Assembly: GCF_001426525.1 (NCBI RefSeq)
Contig: NZ_LMEW01000023.1
Location: 124,001 to 188,000 of the forward strand
Direction of reading: 5' to 3'
Length of the DNA: 64,000 bases
Source: Massilia sp. Root133
GTDB taxonomy: Bacteria > Pseudomonadota > Gammaproteobacteria > Burkholderiales > Burkholderiaceae_D
In this document: positions 17,652-26,618 of the stretch, piece after piece
How positions within the stretch are numbered: the first letter of the stretch is position 1
Layout of the letters: the number at the start of each line of letters is the position of its first letter
Program-made: the position numbers and the translations under genes
Notes under the pieces: generated by a model
What the model was told of the DNA's origin: nothing
What the model saw: the letters and a program-made list of their open reading frames with translations, nothing else
The model's database searches: none

Positions 17652-19517
17652 TCAGGCCGCCGGCACGCATTCCTCGAGCACGCGCGCACGCAGGGCCGCC
17701 AGCGGCAGCGGGCGCGCCAGCAGGTAACCCTGCACGTAGTCGCAGCCCGCCTGGCGCAGCCATTCGAACTGCTCGGGTTCCTCGACGCCCTCGGCGACCA
17801 CGGTCAGCTTGAAGCCGTGGGCGAGGGCGATCACGGCGCCGGCGATCGTCGTGCCGGACGTGGGCAGCAGGCGGACGAAGCTGCGGTCGATCTTGAGGTG
17901 GTTGATCGGGAAGGTCTGCAGGTAGGCGAGCGACGAATAGCCGGTGCCGAAGTCGTCGATCGACAGGCGCACGCCCAGCGCGCGCACGTTGTGCATGAAT
18001 TCGACGGCGCCGTCCAGGTCTTCCATCAGCATGCTTTCCGTGAGCTCCAGCTCGAGCCGGTCCGCGGGCAGGCCCGTGTGCGCCAGCGTGTTTTCGACGA
18101 CGTCGATGAAATCCTTGTCGCGCAGCTGGCGCGCGGAGACGTTGACGGCCATGCTGAGCCACGTGCCGGTCTGGCGGTACAGCGCGACGGCGTCGCGGCA
18201 GGCGCGGTCCAGCACCCACTTGCCGACTTCGACGATCAGGCCGCTTTCCTCGGCGATGGGGATGAATTCCGCCGGCGAGATATACCCCTGGTCCGGATGC
18301 GGCCAGCGCAGCAGCGCTTCCACGCCGACCATCTTGCGCGAGCCGCAGGCGTATTGCGGCTGGTAGCACAGTTCCAGCAGGCCGGCCTCGAGGTGGCGGC
18401 GCAGGTCGCGTTCCAGGCGCGCGCGCCGCTGCGTGGCGAGGATCATGTCGCGCTCGAACAGGGCGACGTTGTCGCGGCCCTTGCCCTTGGCGCGGTACAG
18501 GGCGGCGTCGGCGTTGCTGAGCAGTTCGCTCATCGTGTGCGCGTCGTCCGGGAACACGCAGGCGCCGATGCTGGCCGTGGGCATCACTTCGATCCCCTCG
18601 ACCTGCAGCGGCTGGCGCAGCGCGGCCACGATGCGCTGCCCCACGCGTTCCAGCTCGGCCGGATCGTCGAGCGGGGCGACGATGACGGCGAATTCGTCGC
18701 CGCCGATGCGGCCGATGCGGTCGCTGGCGCGCGCCGTCGCGCGCAGCCGGCTGGCCACCTGTTGCAGCAGGCGGTCGCCGGCGGCGTGGCCGGCCGTGTC
18801 GTTGACGACCTTGAAGTTGTCGAGGTCGATCAAGAGCAGGCCGATGCGGCCGCCGCCCTCGGTGCGCATGGCGATTTCTAGCTCCAGCGCCTCATAGGTG
18901 CAGCGGCGGTTCGGCAGGTCGGTCACGGTGTCCGTGTAGGCCAGGTGCTTCAGCTGCGATTCGGCGCGGCGCATGCGGGCCTTGGTGCGGCGCGTGAGCA
19001 TGGACGTCGTCACCAGCGCGCCCAGCGAGGCCAGGGCCAGCAGGGCGCCATAGCGCAGCAGGCCGTTGCGGATGCCGACCGTGTCGGCCGTCAGCACGAC
19101 CCGGCCCAGCGCCATGCCGCGATAGCGGATGGGCCGCGCCACCGAGAGCGGCGTGAACAGCGTCCAGTCGCGCAGCAGCGACGGCATCTCGTCGACGGCG
19201 CCGTTGCGGTAGGCGGCGAATTCGACGTCCTGGCGGTCGTACACCGTGGCGGCGGCGAGGAACGACGAGTGACGGAACGAGCGCAGCATCTCGTGCGCCG
19301 CGTCCTGGTCGTGGAACATCAAGGTGGCCGCCACGTTGTCGGCGATGATCGCGGCCTGCACGGTCAGGTCGTCGGTGAGGTTGCGGCGCAGCGCGACGAA
19401 CTGGTAAGCGAGCAGGATGCAGCAGGCCACGCCGAGCGCGGCGGCCGCGGCCAGCAGCTGGCCCATGCCGAGCATGCGGCTCAGTTCTCCGGGGCGGCGC
19501 GCCGTCGTCGGGTTCAT
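17652..19517 (-). CDS. CHASE8-GGDEF-EAL protein (YfiN/TpbB-like, bifunctional c-di-GMP enzyme)
   Basis: A 621-residue inner-membrane protein. The N-terminal helix (GQLLAAAAALGVACCILLAY) leads to a periplasmic CHASE8-like domain (DDLTVQAAIIADNVAATLMF, SSFLAAATVYDRQ), then a second helix (~155-172). The GGDEF domain has IGGDEF with I-site RASD. The EAL domain keeps EALLRWP, NVSARQL, ELELTES, DDFGTGYSSL, KIDRSF and VVAEGVE, so both synthesis and hydrolysis look possible. Its start overlaps the yfiR stop in an ATGA, showing translational coupling. In YfiBNR systems, YfiR binds the periplasmic domain of YfiN and keeps the cyclase off; the same is expected here. Confidence 0.92.
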   Translation of the reverse strand: MNPTTARRPGELSRMLGMGQLLAAAAALGVACCILLAYQFVALRRNLTDDLTVQAAIIADNVAATLMFHDQDAAHEMLRSFRHSSFLAAATVYDRQDVEFAAYRNGAVDEMPSLLRDWTLFTPLSVARPIRYRGMALGRVVLTADTVGIRNGLLRYGALLALASLGALVTTSMLTRRTKARMRRAESQLKHLAYTDTVTDLPNRRCTYEALELEIAMRTEGGGRIGLLLIDLDNFKVVNDTAGHAAGDRLLQQVASRLRATARASDRIGRIGGDEFAVIVAPLDDPAELERVGQRIVAALRQPLQVEGIEVMPTASIGACVFPDDAHTMSELLSNADAALYRAKGKGRDNVALFERDMILATQRRARLERDLRRHLEAGLLELCYQPQYACGSRKMVGVEALLRWPHPDQGYISPAEFIPIAEESGLIVEVGKWVLDRACRDAVALYRQTGTWLSMAVNVSARQLRDKDFIDVVENTLAHTGLPADRLELELTESMLMEDLDGAVEFMHNVRALGVRLSIDDFGTGYSSLAYLQTFPINHLKIDRSFVRLLPTSGTTIAGAVIALAHGFKLTVVAEGVEEPEQFEWLRQAGCDYVQGYLLARPLPLAALRARVLEECVPAA

Positions 19518-20002
19518 AACACGTTCCTCGCCAGGCGCAGCAGGTGGGAAGAAAAGCGCAGGCCGCTCTTCGCCGCTTCGCGCGTGTCGATGTCGAAGCG
19601 GATGTGTTCATCGTCCTCGACGAGCGTGATGGCGGCCTTGCCGCCGGCGCCATCACGCACGACGAGCACGCCCGCCGACAGCAGCGCCGGCCGCTCCATC
19701 GAGCGCGCCAGCACCGCGATGTCGCAGTGCGCGGCTTTCGGATGCGCCAGTTCGGTCACGGTCCAGGGACGGCCGTTGATCGGCTTGCCGTTCAGGGCGC
19801 TCAGCGCGGACCACAGCGGATTGTCCGGACTCGCGCATACGAACAGCGGTCCCTTGCCGGCGGCATCCGGCCAGGTCGTGAACATCGCGAAGTTGAAAAT
19901 GTATGCCGCCTTCAGGTCCTTGCCCTCGACCTGGGCGCGGCAGGCGCCGGCTGCCAGGCCCAGGCCGGCCACGATCGCCAGGAAGGAGAGGGCGCGGAGC
20001 AT
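19514..20002 (-). CDS. YfiR family periplasmic regulator (DUF4154)
   Basis: A 162-residue secreted protein: signal peptide MLRALSFLAIVAGLGLAAGA (residues 1-20), then KAAYIFNFAMFTTWPD, the YfiR family opening. Two cysteines (FVCASP and AHCDIAV) match the first disulfide of Pseudomonas YfiR; the second disulfide pair is absent. In that system YfiR represses the diguanylate cyclase YfiN until redox or envelope stress, or sequestration by YfiB, releases it. No YfiB is present; instead the gene lies 2 bases after a TonB-dependent receptor gene and overlaps the GGDEF-EAL start by ATGA. Confidence 0.88.
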   Translation of the reverse strand: MLRALSFLAIVAGLGLAAGACRAQVEGKDLKAAYIFNFAMFTTWPDAAGKGPLFVCASPDNPLWSALSALNGKPINGRPWTVTELAHPKAAHCDIAVLARSMERPALLSAGVLVVRDGAGGKAAITLVEDDEHIRFDIDTREAAKSGLRFSSHLLRLARNVL

Positions 20003-20004
20003 CG

Positions 20005-22026
20005 TCAGAACCGCCAGTCCAGTTTCGCGGCCAGCGTGCGGCCCTCGCGCGCGAGCGCGGTCTGCACGAAGGCGGGGCCGGCCACGTCGGCATAGCGCTT
20101 GCCGGTGGCGTTGTAGGCGCTGAGCGACAGCTCGGTGCGCGGCAGCAGCCGCAGCGCGGAGAGCGTGACGTTGGCGACGCAGTAGCCGCCGGCCGCGCCC
20201 TGGTCGGCCAGGCGCCTGCCGCTGCACTGCAGCTCGGCGCCGACGCGGCCGCCGCGCCAGCCCAGCGGCGCCGTGAGGTTGGCCTTGGCCAGGTGGCGCG
20301 GCGAATCGACCAGGGGCACGCCGCCGGTGCCGCGTGCCAGCTGCCAGGAATAGCTGGCGCGCAGGCGCACGGCGCCGAAGTCGCGGTCGAGCGCGGCTTC
20401 CAGGCCGCGGGCATCGGCATGGTCGATATTGCGGAAGATGAGCATGTCCGTGGCCGGGTCGAGCTGTTGGCTGATCAGGTCGTCCACCGCGTAGCGGAAC
20501 AGGGACAGCGTGGCGTGGCCGCCGCCTGCCAGGACGTGTTCCAGCACCAGCTCGCGCGTCGCGATCTTTTCCGGGCGCAGGTTCGGATTGGGGAGCATGC
20601 CGCCGGCCATCTCCGGCAGCGCGTAATACATCTCGTAGGCGTTGGCCGCGCGGAAGGCGCTGCCCGCGATCAGCTTGACGGTGTCGCTTGGGGTGGCCTT
20701 GTACACGACGGCCACGCGCGGGCTGAAGCGATGCATGTCCGGGTCTTCGCGGTCGTCGTAGCGCACGCCGGCGTTGACGAGGAAGCCGGCCGGCAGGCGG
20801 ATCTCGTCTTCCACGAACACGGCGCGGCGCATCGCGTCGCGGTGGTCCTGCAGCAGCAATTCGTAGGGCTGCTCGTTGTAGTTGTACTGGTCGCGGTGCG
20901 CGTCGCGTCCCAGCTCGGCGCCGATCACGATCTTCTGGCCCGGCAGGTTCGTCAGGGTCGCGTGCGCGCTGGCTTCGTACCAGCGCGCATGGGCGCCGTC
21001 GACGTTCTGGCGGACCACGCCCTCGACGTCCGGATACCAGCCTGGCCCCTCGTAATCGGCCTGGCCCGACTGCAGCTGGACCGCGAGCGCCAGCGCGGGC
21101 GCGAGCTGGCGGTTCCATGCGGCGCCGATGATCGTCTGCGTGTCGCGTGTCTGGTTCGTCGCATTGAACACGGCGCCGAAGGATCCGGTCGGGATGCCCT
21201 TGGTGCGCGCGACATGGCTGGCCGACAGGGTCACGCCGCCAAAGCTGCCCTTGACGAGGAAGTTCTGGGCGCGGTCCCAGTCGAGGTGGCGGGCGATGCC
21301 ATTGTTGGTCGCGGGGGTGTCGAACTCCGGGTAATACAGGTCGCGGCCCGCGCGGTTGAAGGCGCTGGCGGACAACAGCAGGTCGGCGCCGTTCTGGCCG
21401 TGCCAGCCGTAGCTGGTGCGGGCCTTGCGCTCGCCCTGGCCGGCCGCGGTGACGGCGCCCTGGACGCCGGACAGGCCGCTGCCGTCGCGCGTGACGACGT
21501 TGATCACGCCGAACAGCGCGTTCGAGCCGTACACGGCCGAGCCTGGACCGGGCACGAATTCGATGCGCTTGACCATGTCCATGTCGATCAGGCCCCCGGT
21601 GCCGATGAGGGCCTGGTCGTACACGGCGTCGTTGACGCGCATGCCGTCGACCAGCAGCAGGAAGCGGCTGTTGTAGTCGCCCGGACGCAGGAAGCCGCGC
21701 GCGCCCAGGTACGTGTAGTTGCGGTCGCTCGTCACGTACAGGCCGGGCAGCGTGGCCAGCGCGTCGGCCAGCGTGCGCCAGCCATGGTCGCGGATGTCGG
21801 AAGCCGTGAGCACGACCACGGACGACGGTGCGTCGCTGATCGGCTGGGCGAATTTCGATGCGGCCGTCACGACCCGCATCTGCATCAGTTCCTCGAGGGG
21901 GATCGTGCTCAGCGTGCGGATGTCGCCGGTTTCCGTGTCGGTCCCGGCGAGCGCGACGGTGGGCCAGGCCAGCACGGCGGTGCAGACGATGACGGACAGG
22001 GTGCGTGACGACATGGACGTGGACAT
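20005..22026 (-). CDS. TonB-dependent outer-membrane receptor, first gene of a YfiR/c-di-GMP operon
   Basis: A 673-residue receptor. A signal peptide ending near VALA (~27) is followed by LSTIPLEELMQMRVVTAASK, a plug domain (PSSVVVLTASDIRDHGWRTL, RGFLRPGDYNSRFLLLVDGM, EFVPGPGSAVYGSNALFGVI) and a 22-strand-type beta-barrel ending in LDWRF with the terminal Phe used for outer-membrane insertion. The ligand is unknown. It leads an operon with yfiR (2-base gap) and the GGDEF-EAL gene, so ligand capture or barrel state may be relayed to YfiR and c-di-GMP. A second in-frame ATG at 22014 is possible as start. The 271 bases upstream are AT-rich and shared with the divergent glycine-zipper gene. Confidence 0.9.
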   Translation of the reverse strand: MSTSMSSRTLSVIVCTAVLAWPTVALAGTDTETGDIRTLSTIPLEELMQMRVVTAASKFAQPISDAPSSVVVLTASDIRDHGWRTLADALATLPGLYVTSDRNYTYLGARGFLRPGDYNSRFLLLVDGMRVNDAVYDQALIGTGGLIDMDMVKRIEFVPGPGSAVYGSNALFGVINVVTRDGSGLSGVQGAVTAAGQGERKARTSYGWHGQNGADLLLSASAFNRAGRDLYYPEFDTPATNNGIARHLDWDRAQNFLVKGSFGGVTLSASHVARTKGIPTGSFGAVFNATNQTRDTQTIIGAAWNRQLAPALALAVQLQSGQADYEGPGWYPDVEGVVRQNVDGAHARWYEASAHATLTNLPGQKIVIGAELGRDAHRDQYNYNEQPYELLLQDHRDAMRRAVFVEDEIRLPAGFLVNAGVRYDDREDPDMHRFSPRVAVVYKATPSDTVKLIAGSAFRAANAYEMYYALPEMAGGMLPNPNLRPEKIATRELVLEHVLAGGGHATLSLFRYAVDDLISQQLDPATDMLIFRNIDHADARGLEAALDRDFGAVRLRASYSWQLARGTGGVPLVDSPRHLAKANLTAPLGWRGGRVGAELQCSGRRLADQGAAGGYCVANVTLSALRLLPRTELSLSAYNATGKRYADVAGPAFVQTALAREGRTLAAKLDWRF

Positions 22027-22297
22027 GGGATGACAAAGGCCTGCGGTAACGGCCCGTCTTCTGTAAATTGTTTCAAATAATCACATGTCAGTACTATAGA
22101 GAAACTTTCGCAGCATGGCATCGAAAAGTTGCATCAAAAAGACAGAATAACGCATTTATGGCAAGCATCATTCCATATTGCACCAAAAATGGACGGTTAC
22201 ACTCGCTTGCAATTGATACTGTTTCACTCTTTCCACATTGGAGCGTGACCGTTACTCTGTACACATATTTGTTACAACGATATGTAAGGGGAACACC

Positions 22298-22744
22298 ATG
22301 CAAGCATTCGCTATCCGTCACACCGCCCGTGCCGCCCTCGTCGCCGCGATCCTCGCCGCGCCATTCGCAGCCCAGGCCGCACCCGACCACCATCCGCGCG
22401 CCGAAGCGCAATGCCGCAACTGCGCCACGGTCGTCTCGAACCATACGTACAAGCGTGAACCCGAGCGCGCCAGCGGCGTCGGCGGCGTGGGCGGTGCAGT
22501 CGTCGGCGGCCTGCTGGGCAACCAGGTAGGCAGCGGCCGCGGCCGCACCCTGGCCACGGTGGCGGGCGCGGTGGGCGGCGCCTATGCCGGCAACCGCATC
22601 GAGCGAAACATGAAGGCGGAAACCTATACGGACGTGCGCGTGAAGATGGCGGCCGGCGGGTACCGTACCTTCACGGAGAAGGGCGCGCCGCGGTTCCGCA
22701 ATGGGGAGCGCGTGCGCGTGCTGGATGGGCGCCTGGTGCGCTGA
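22298..22744 (+). CDS. Glycine-zipper 2TM-domain envelope protein
   Basis: A 148-residue secreted protein. Signal peptide residues ~1-28 (AALVAAILAAPFAAQAA). Two closely spaced cysteines (CRNC, ~39-42) precede the Gly-rich zipper VGGVGGAVVGGLLGNQVGSG then TVAGAVGGAYAGNRIE, the pattern of glycine-zipper/Rick_17kDa-like outer-membrane antigens. The C-terminal part is basic and ends in GERVRVLDGRLVR. Proteins of this class sit in the envelope, and their role is usually undefined. AAGGGGAA lies before the ATG at 22298. A dispersed inverted repeat starts 3 bases after the stop. Confidence 0.83.
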   Translation: MQAFAIRHTARAALVAAILAAPFAAQAAPDHHPRAEAQCRNCATVVSNHTYKREPERASGVGGVGGAVVGGLLGNQVGSGRGRTLATVAGAVGGAYAGNRIERNMKAETYTDVRVKMAAGGYRTFTEKGAPRFRNGERVRVLDGRLVR

Positions 22745-22746
22745 CC

Positions 22747-22871
22747 CGTCGCTCCCGCGAAAGCGGGAGCCCATGCTGAACGTCCGAGGCCGGACGTCGA
22801 GCACACCGCGTTATCTTTAAGGTACGGGTTTCTGTACCTCAGCATGGGTCCCCGCTTTCGCGGGGATGACG
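22747..22871. repeat. Paired inverted-repeat element, copy A
   Basis: Left arm 22747-22779 and right arm 22839-22871 are near-perfect reverse complements over 33 bases, each itself a hairpin (CCCGCGAAAGCGGG core). The interior holds two further small hairpins (ACGTCCG/CGGACGT and GGTAC/GTACC). It sits between the convergent glycine-zipper and P450 genes and overlaps the P450 3' end. Confidence 0.85.
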
Positions 22872-24146
22872 TTGTTTTACGTTCTTGATCACGAACCCGC
22901 TCGCCGGCAACGTCGGAATTCGCCGCATGCCGACCGTCAGGTCCTGCGGCGGCACGTCGTAGGCGATCTCGCCGGCGAACAACTGCAGCGCCGACTTCAC
23001 CAGGTCGCCCGTGACGAATTCGCCCGGGCAGCGGTGGCCCGAATAATGGTCGCCGCCGCCGTGCGGCACGAAATCGAAGCCGCTGCTCTGCCGGCGGTCG
23101 AAGCGCTCCGGCCGGAACACCTCGGGGTCGCCCCAGATCGCGGGGTGGTGGTTCGTGCCGTACAGGTCGAACAACACCCACGTCCCTTTTTTCACATGCA
23201 TTCCGCGCCAGTCGAAGGCGTGCAGGGCGCGGCCGCCCATCGCCGGGATGAACGGGTAGTAGCGCCGCACTTCCTGCATGAACCACGTCGTGTACGCGTC
23301 GTCGCCCGCGGCGATGCGCGCGCGGGATTCCGGGTGGTCGTGCAGCGCCAGCAGGCCGAACACGATGTAGCGCGCCACGGCCACCGTCGGGCGCAGCAGG
23401 TTGATGAGTTCCACGCCCGCGTGCTTGCGGTGCATGAGTTCCCCGTCGGCGTCGCGGTGGCGTGCGATCACGTTCAGCGGACTGTCGAACGCCGGCTGGA
23501 CCTGGCCGGCGCGCACGGCGTCGACGAGGGCGCGGGCCCATTGCTCGGTGCGGGCACGCGCGAGGTGGCCGCGCCAGTTGCGCGGACCGGCCGAGCCGGC
23601 ACCCGCGATCATCCGTGCGAATTCGCGCGTGCGCTCCTGCGCGTCCTCCGCGCTGATCGGAATCCCGGCCCAGTGGCACACTGCGCGGCACAGCACTTCC
23701 TGCGCGGCCTCGTGCACGACGACCTGCGCGTTGCCCGTCCACTGCGCGAAGCGCGTGCGCCATTCGGCCGCGGCCAGGCCGACGAGGCGCTGCCGCTCCA
23801 GGGGGCTGAACAACGACATCAGCATGGCCTTGCGCTTCTTGTGCGCCTCGCCGTCCAGCGCCATGACGCTGCCGAAGTCCTGCAGCAGGGCCATCGTCGT
23901 CGCCGGCAGCGCGTGGCGGCGCGTGAAGCGGCCGGGTTGATAAAACATGCGGCCCGCGTCCTCGCCGCGCACGCACAGCACGCGCTGCAGCATCAGGCGG
24001 GTCGCGAACAGGTCGCTGTCCAGCGCGGCGTAACGGCGCGGCATGAACTCGTAGCCTTGCGCCAGGAAGGCGATCGAATTGTCGAAACCCGGGGCGCGCG
24101 GTGCGGCGTCGAGGGCGTCGGCGTGGTGGTGGTCGGTATTGCTCAA
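22839..24146 (-). CDS. CYP152-type cytochrome P450 (fatty-acid peroxygenase family)
   Basis: A 435-residue soluble P450. It aligns along its length with the peroxide-using fatty-acid hydroxylases (P450-BSbeta, SPalpha, OleT): FDNSIAFLAQGYEF near the start, the substrate-carboxylate motif LLRPTVAVARY with Arg252-Pro253, EVRRYYPF, DLYGTNHHPAIWGDPEVFRP, and the heme loop GGGDHYSGHRCPGE with Cys373. Such enzymes use H2O2 for alpha/beta-hydroxylation or decarboxylation of fatty acids. The position equal to BSbeta Gln85/OleT His85 is Met95. The start is TTG at 24146, behind AGGAGA. The last ten residues (RHPRESGDPC) and the stop are encoded by a repeat arm. The histidine kinase gene ends 38 bases upstream, so they may be co-transcribed. 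Confidence 0.9.
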   Translation of the reverse strand: MSNTDHHHADALDAAPRAPGFDNSIAFLAQGYEFMPRRYAALDSDLFATRLMLQRVLCVRGEDAGRMFYQPGRFTRRHALPATTMALLQDFGSVMALDGEAHKKRKAMLMSLFSPLERQRLVGLAAAEWRTRFAQWTGNAQVVVHEAAQEVLCRAVCHWAGIPISAEDAQERTREFARMIAGAGSAGPRNWRGHLARARTEQWARALVDAVRAGQVQPAFDSPLNVIARHRDADGELMHRKHAGVELINLLRPTVAVARYIVFGLLALHDHPESRARIAAGDDAYTTWFMQEVRRYYPFIPAMGGRALHAFDWRGMHVKKGTWVLFDLYGTNHHPAIWGDPEVFRPERFDRRQSSGFDFVPHGGGDHYSGHRCPGEFVTGDLVKSALQLFAGEIAYDVPPQDLTVGMRRIPTLPASGFVIKNVKQRHPRESGDPC

Positions 24147-24150
24147 GACT

Positions 24151-24156
24151 TCTCCT
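24151..24156 (-). promoter_or_regulatory. Ribosome-binding site fixing a TTG start for the P450 gene
   Basis: AGGAGA on the minus strand, with the AGGAG core five bases before TTG 24146. The alternative first ATG lies 34 codons downstream, inside sequence conserved in the CYP152 family, so TTG is preferred. Confidence 0.65.
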
Positions 24157-24184
24157 GCGGTGGTGATACCAGATACCCGGTGCG

Positions 24185-26467
24185 TCAGTGCGGCACGGGC
24201 ACGAAGGCGGGATCGGGCGTGTCCTGCAGCGCGCGCGGCAGGTAGATCGTCACGGTCGTGCCTTCTCCCTCCCGGCTCGCCAGCCGGATATGGCCACCGC
24301 TCTGCTTGACGAAGCCGTGCGCCATCGACAGGCCCAGGCCCGTGCCCTTGCCCTCGGGCTTGGTCGTGAAGAACGGTTCGAACGCCCGCTCGATCACGTC
24401 GGGCGGCATGCCGCTGCCCGTGTCGCTGACGGCGATCGTGACGAATTCGCCGGGACGGATGCCGGGGTAGGCCAGCTGGTCGGCCGGGTCGATCGTCGCG
24501 TTGGCGAGGGTGATGGTGACATTGCCGCCGCCCTCCATCGCGTCGCGCGCGTTGATCACCAGGTTCAGCAGCACGTTTTCCAGCTGGTTCGGGTCGACGA
24601 GGACGTTCCACAGGTCGGGCGGGATGGTCAACCGGATCGCGACGCTGTCGCCGGCCGCGCGGTGCAGCAGCGCGTCCATGCGCTCGATGAGCTGGGCCAG
24701 GTTGACGACGCTCGGGTGCAGCGGCTGGCGCCGCGCGAAGGCGAGCAGCTGGGCGGCCAGCTTCTTGCCCCGTTCGACGGCGTCGAGGATGTTCAGCAGG
24801 CGCTTGCGGCCGTTGTCGTCGCTGCGCAGCATCAGCTGGACGTTGGCGCTGATGATGTGCAGGATGTTGTTGAAGTCGTGCGCCACGCCGCCCGTCAGCT
24901 TGCCGACGGCTTCCAACTTCTGCGAGCGCAGCAGCGCGGCGCGCGCTTCCTCCAGGCCCTGCTGGCGCTGCCGCTCGCGTTCCGCCGTTTCCTTGCGCGG
25001 GCGGATGTCGCGCACGAACGCCGTGACGCCGTAGCCGTGCTTCGTCGGCAGCGGCGTCATCGCGACCTCCACCGGGATCGCGTGGCCGTCGCGCGTCAGC
25101 GCGGTCGTTTCCGTGGGGCCCGTCAGCATCGCGCAGGTGCCGCGCTGGGCGAACTGTGCCAGGCAGTCGCGCCACGCCGCGCGCTCGGAGGTGGGGACCA
25201 GGAGGTCGAGCACGTCGTGCCCCACCGCCTCGTCCTCGCGCCAGCCGAACAGTTTGCAGGCCTGCAGGTTCCAGTCCGTGATGCGGCCGTCGGGTGCGAT
25301 GGCGATGAAGGCGTCGTACGCCGTCTGCAGGATCAGGCGCACGCGTTCGCGTTCGGCGTCGATGCGGTCGCGCGAGGCGCGCAGTTCCACCGTCATCCCT
25401 TGCGCCAGCTGCAGCGCGCGGCGGCGTTCGGAGGCCAGCAGCCAGACGACGAGCGCCAGCAGCATGCCCAGGCCGACGCCGGTCAGCGCGATCGCGACGG
25501 TCGTGCGGCGCTCCAGCGATGCCTCGAAACGGGGCATCGAGTGGATGACGACGGTCCACGTGCGGCCGGCGCTGTCGACCGTCGTCTGGTAGCTCAGCAG
25601 CGGCTTGCGGCCGGGCGCGCCGCGGGAAGAGCGGTAGAGCAGGGCGTCCGCGGTGGGCGCGAGGCCATCGTAGATTTCGACCAGCAGGTCGTCCGCGTGT
25701 TCGCCGCCCAGGCCGCGCATCAGGTCGTTCATGCGGAACGGCGCGTACACCCAGCCGACGATGGCGGCGCGCCGGGCGTCGAGCGAATCGTGCACGAGGC
25801 CGGCCTCGTATACCGGCATGTACATCAGGAAGCCGGGCTGGCCGCCGTTGCCGCCTTCCTGCACCAGCACGACCTTGCCGGTTGCGGCCGCATGGCCGGT
25901 ATCGCGCGCCTGCTCCATCGCCGCGCGCCGCACCGGCTCGCTGAACATGTCGTAGCCGAACGCGCGCAGGTTACGTCCCGAGAACGGTTCGATGCGGGTG
26001 ATCGACGTGATCACGGGGCGCGGTCCGGGCGGCTTGATCGCGTAGTCGCGAAAGCCCTCGGCGCGCATCGCGGCGACGTGCGCGTCGACACGGCCGGGCG
26101 GGACGATCGCGGCGATGCCCAGCGCCTCGATGCCGGGGAAGTGTTCGTTCAGGCGCAGCAGGTCGTAGTATTCGGCAAATGCACCGCGGTCGATCTCGAC
26201 CGAGCCGCGCAGGAAGCCGCTCGTGGCCAGCAGCACTTCCTCGTAGACGTCCATGCGCCGGTCGATGCTGGCCGCCATGTCGCGTGCGCGGAAATTGAAA
26301 TTGCCGGCCAGTTCGGCCGCCGCGGTCCGCTGCGCATTGCCGGCCACCATATAGGTCACGATCAGCGCGGCGAGAAACGCGAGCGCGGCCAGGAGCAGGG
26401 GAAGGTGGACCGGGCTGCGCGGCGCCGGGCGGGCGGTTGGAACGGGCGATGGGTCTGGACGCGGCAT
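24185..26467 (-). CDS. CHASE-PAS sensor histidine kinase
   Basis: A 760-residue membrane kinase. A first helix (LPLLLAALAFLAALIVTYMV, ~20-40) is followed by a periplasmic CHASE domain (RDMAASIDRRMDVYEEVLLA, FPGIEALGIAAIVPPGR), a second helix (TTVAIALTGVGLGMLLALVV), a PAS domain (ILQTAYDAFIAIAPDGRITDWN), a dimerisation domain with the phospho-acceptor His in GGVAHDFNNILH, and an ATPase domain with N-box NLVINARDAM, DTGSGMPP and GKGTGLGLSMAHG. It has no receiver domain and no response-regulator gene adjoins it, so it is an orphan kinase. CHASE domains bind small extracellular ligands. The ATG at 26467 was chosen; upstream in-frame ATGs are possible. The P450 gene follows 38 bases later. Confidence 0.9.
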   Translation of the reverse strand: MPRPDPSPVPTARPAPRSPVHLPLLLAALAFLAALIVTYMVAGNAQRTAAAELAGNFNFRARDMAASIDRRMDVYEEVLLATSGFLRGSVEIDRGAFAEYYDLLRLNEHFPGIEALGIAAIVPPGRVDAHVAAMRAEGFRDYAIKPPGPRPVITSITRIEPFSGRNLRAFGYDMFSEPVRRAAMEQARDTGHAAATGKVVLVQEGGNGGQPGFLMYMPVYEAGLVHDSLDARRAAIVGWVYAPFRMNDLMRGLGGEHADDLLVEIYDGLAPTADALLYRSSRGAPGRKPLLSYQTTVDSAGRTWTVVIHSMPRFEASLERRTTVAIALTGVGLGMLLALVVWLLASERRRALQLAQGMTVELRASRDRIDAERERVRLILQTAYDAFIAIAPDGRITDWNLQACKLFGWREDEAVGHDVLDLLVPTSERAAWRDCLAQFAQRGTCAMLTGPTETTALTRDGHAIPVEVAMTPLPTKHGYGVTAFVRDIRPRKETAERERQRQQGLEEARAALLRSQKLEAVGKLTGGVAHDFNNILHIISANVQLMLRSDDNGRKRLLNILDAVERGKKLAAQLLAFARRQPLHPSVVNLAQLIERMDALLHRAAGDSVAIRLTIPPDLWNVLVDPNQLENVLLNLVINARDAMEGGGNVTITLANATIDPADQLAYPGIRPGEFVTIAVSDTGSGMPPDVIERAFEPFFTTKPEGKGTGLGLSMAHGFVKQSGGHIRLASREGEGTTVTIYLPRALQDTPDPAFVPVPH

Positions 26468-26618
26468 GAATGCAGTACGCTGTACTCGACAAGGGAAAAG
26501 GTGGCAATGGTCCATTGCCGGCAGGGCAAGCGTGCCGTCATGACAGGATACGCGGGTGCCCACGAAATCGGCGCACAACAGGGCGCGTACCGTCCGGCTA
26601 CAATGAGCGTTTTACGCC

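Noticed and set aside
22747..22871. Possible CRISPR-like repeat array
   Set aside because: Only two inverted arms, no regularly spaced direct repeats or spacers, and no cas genes in the window.
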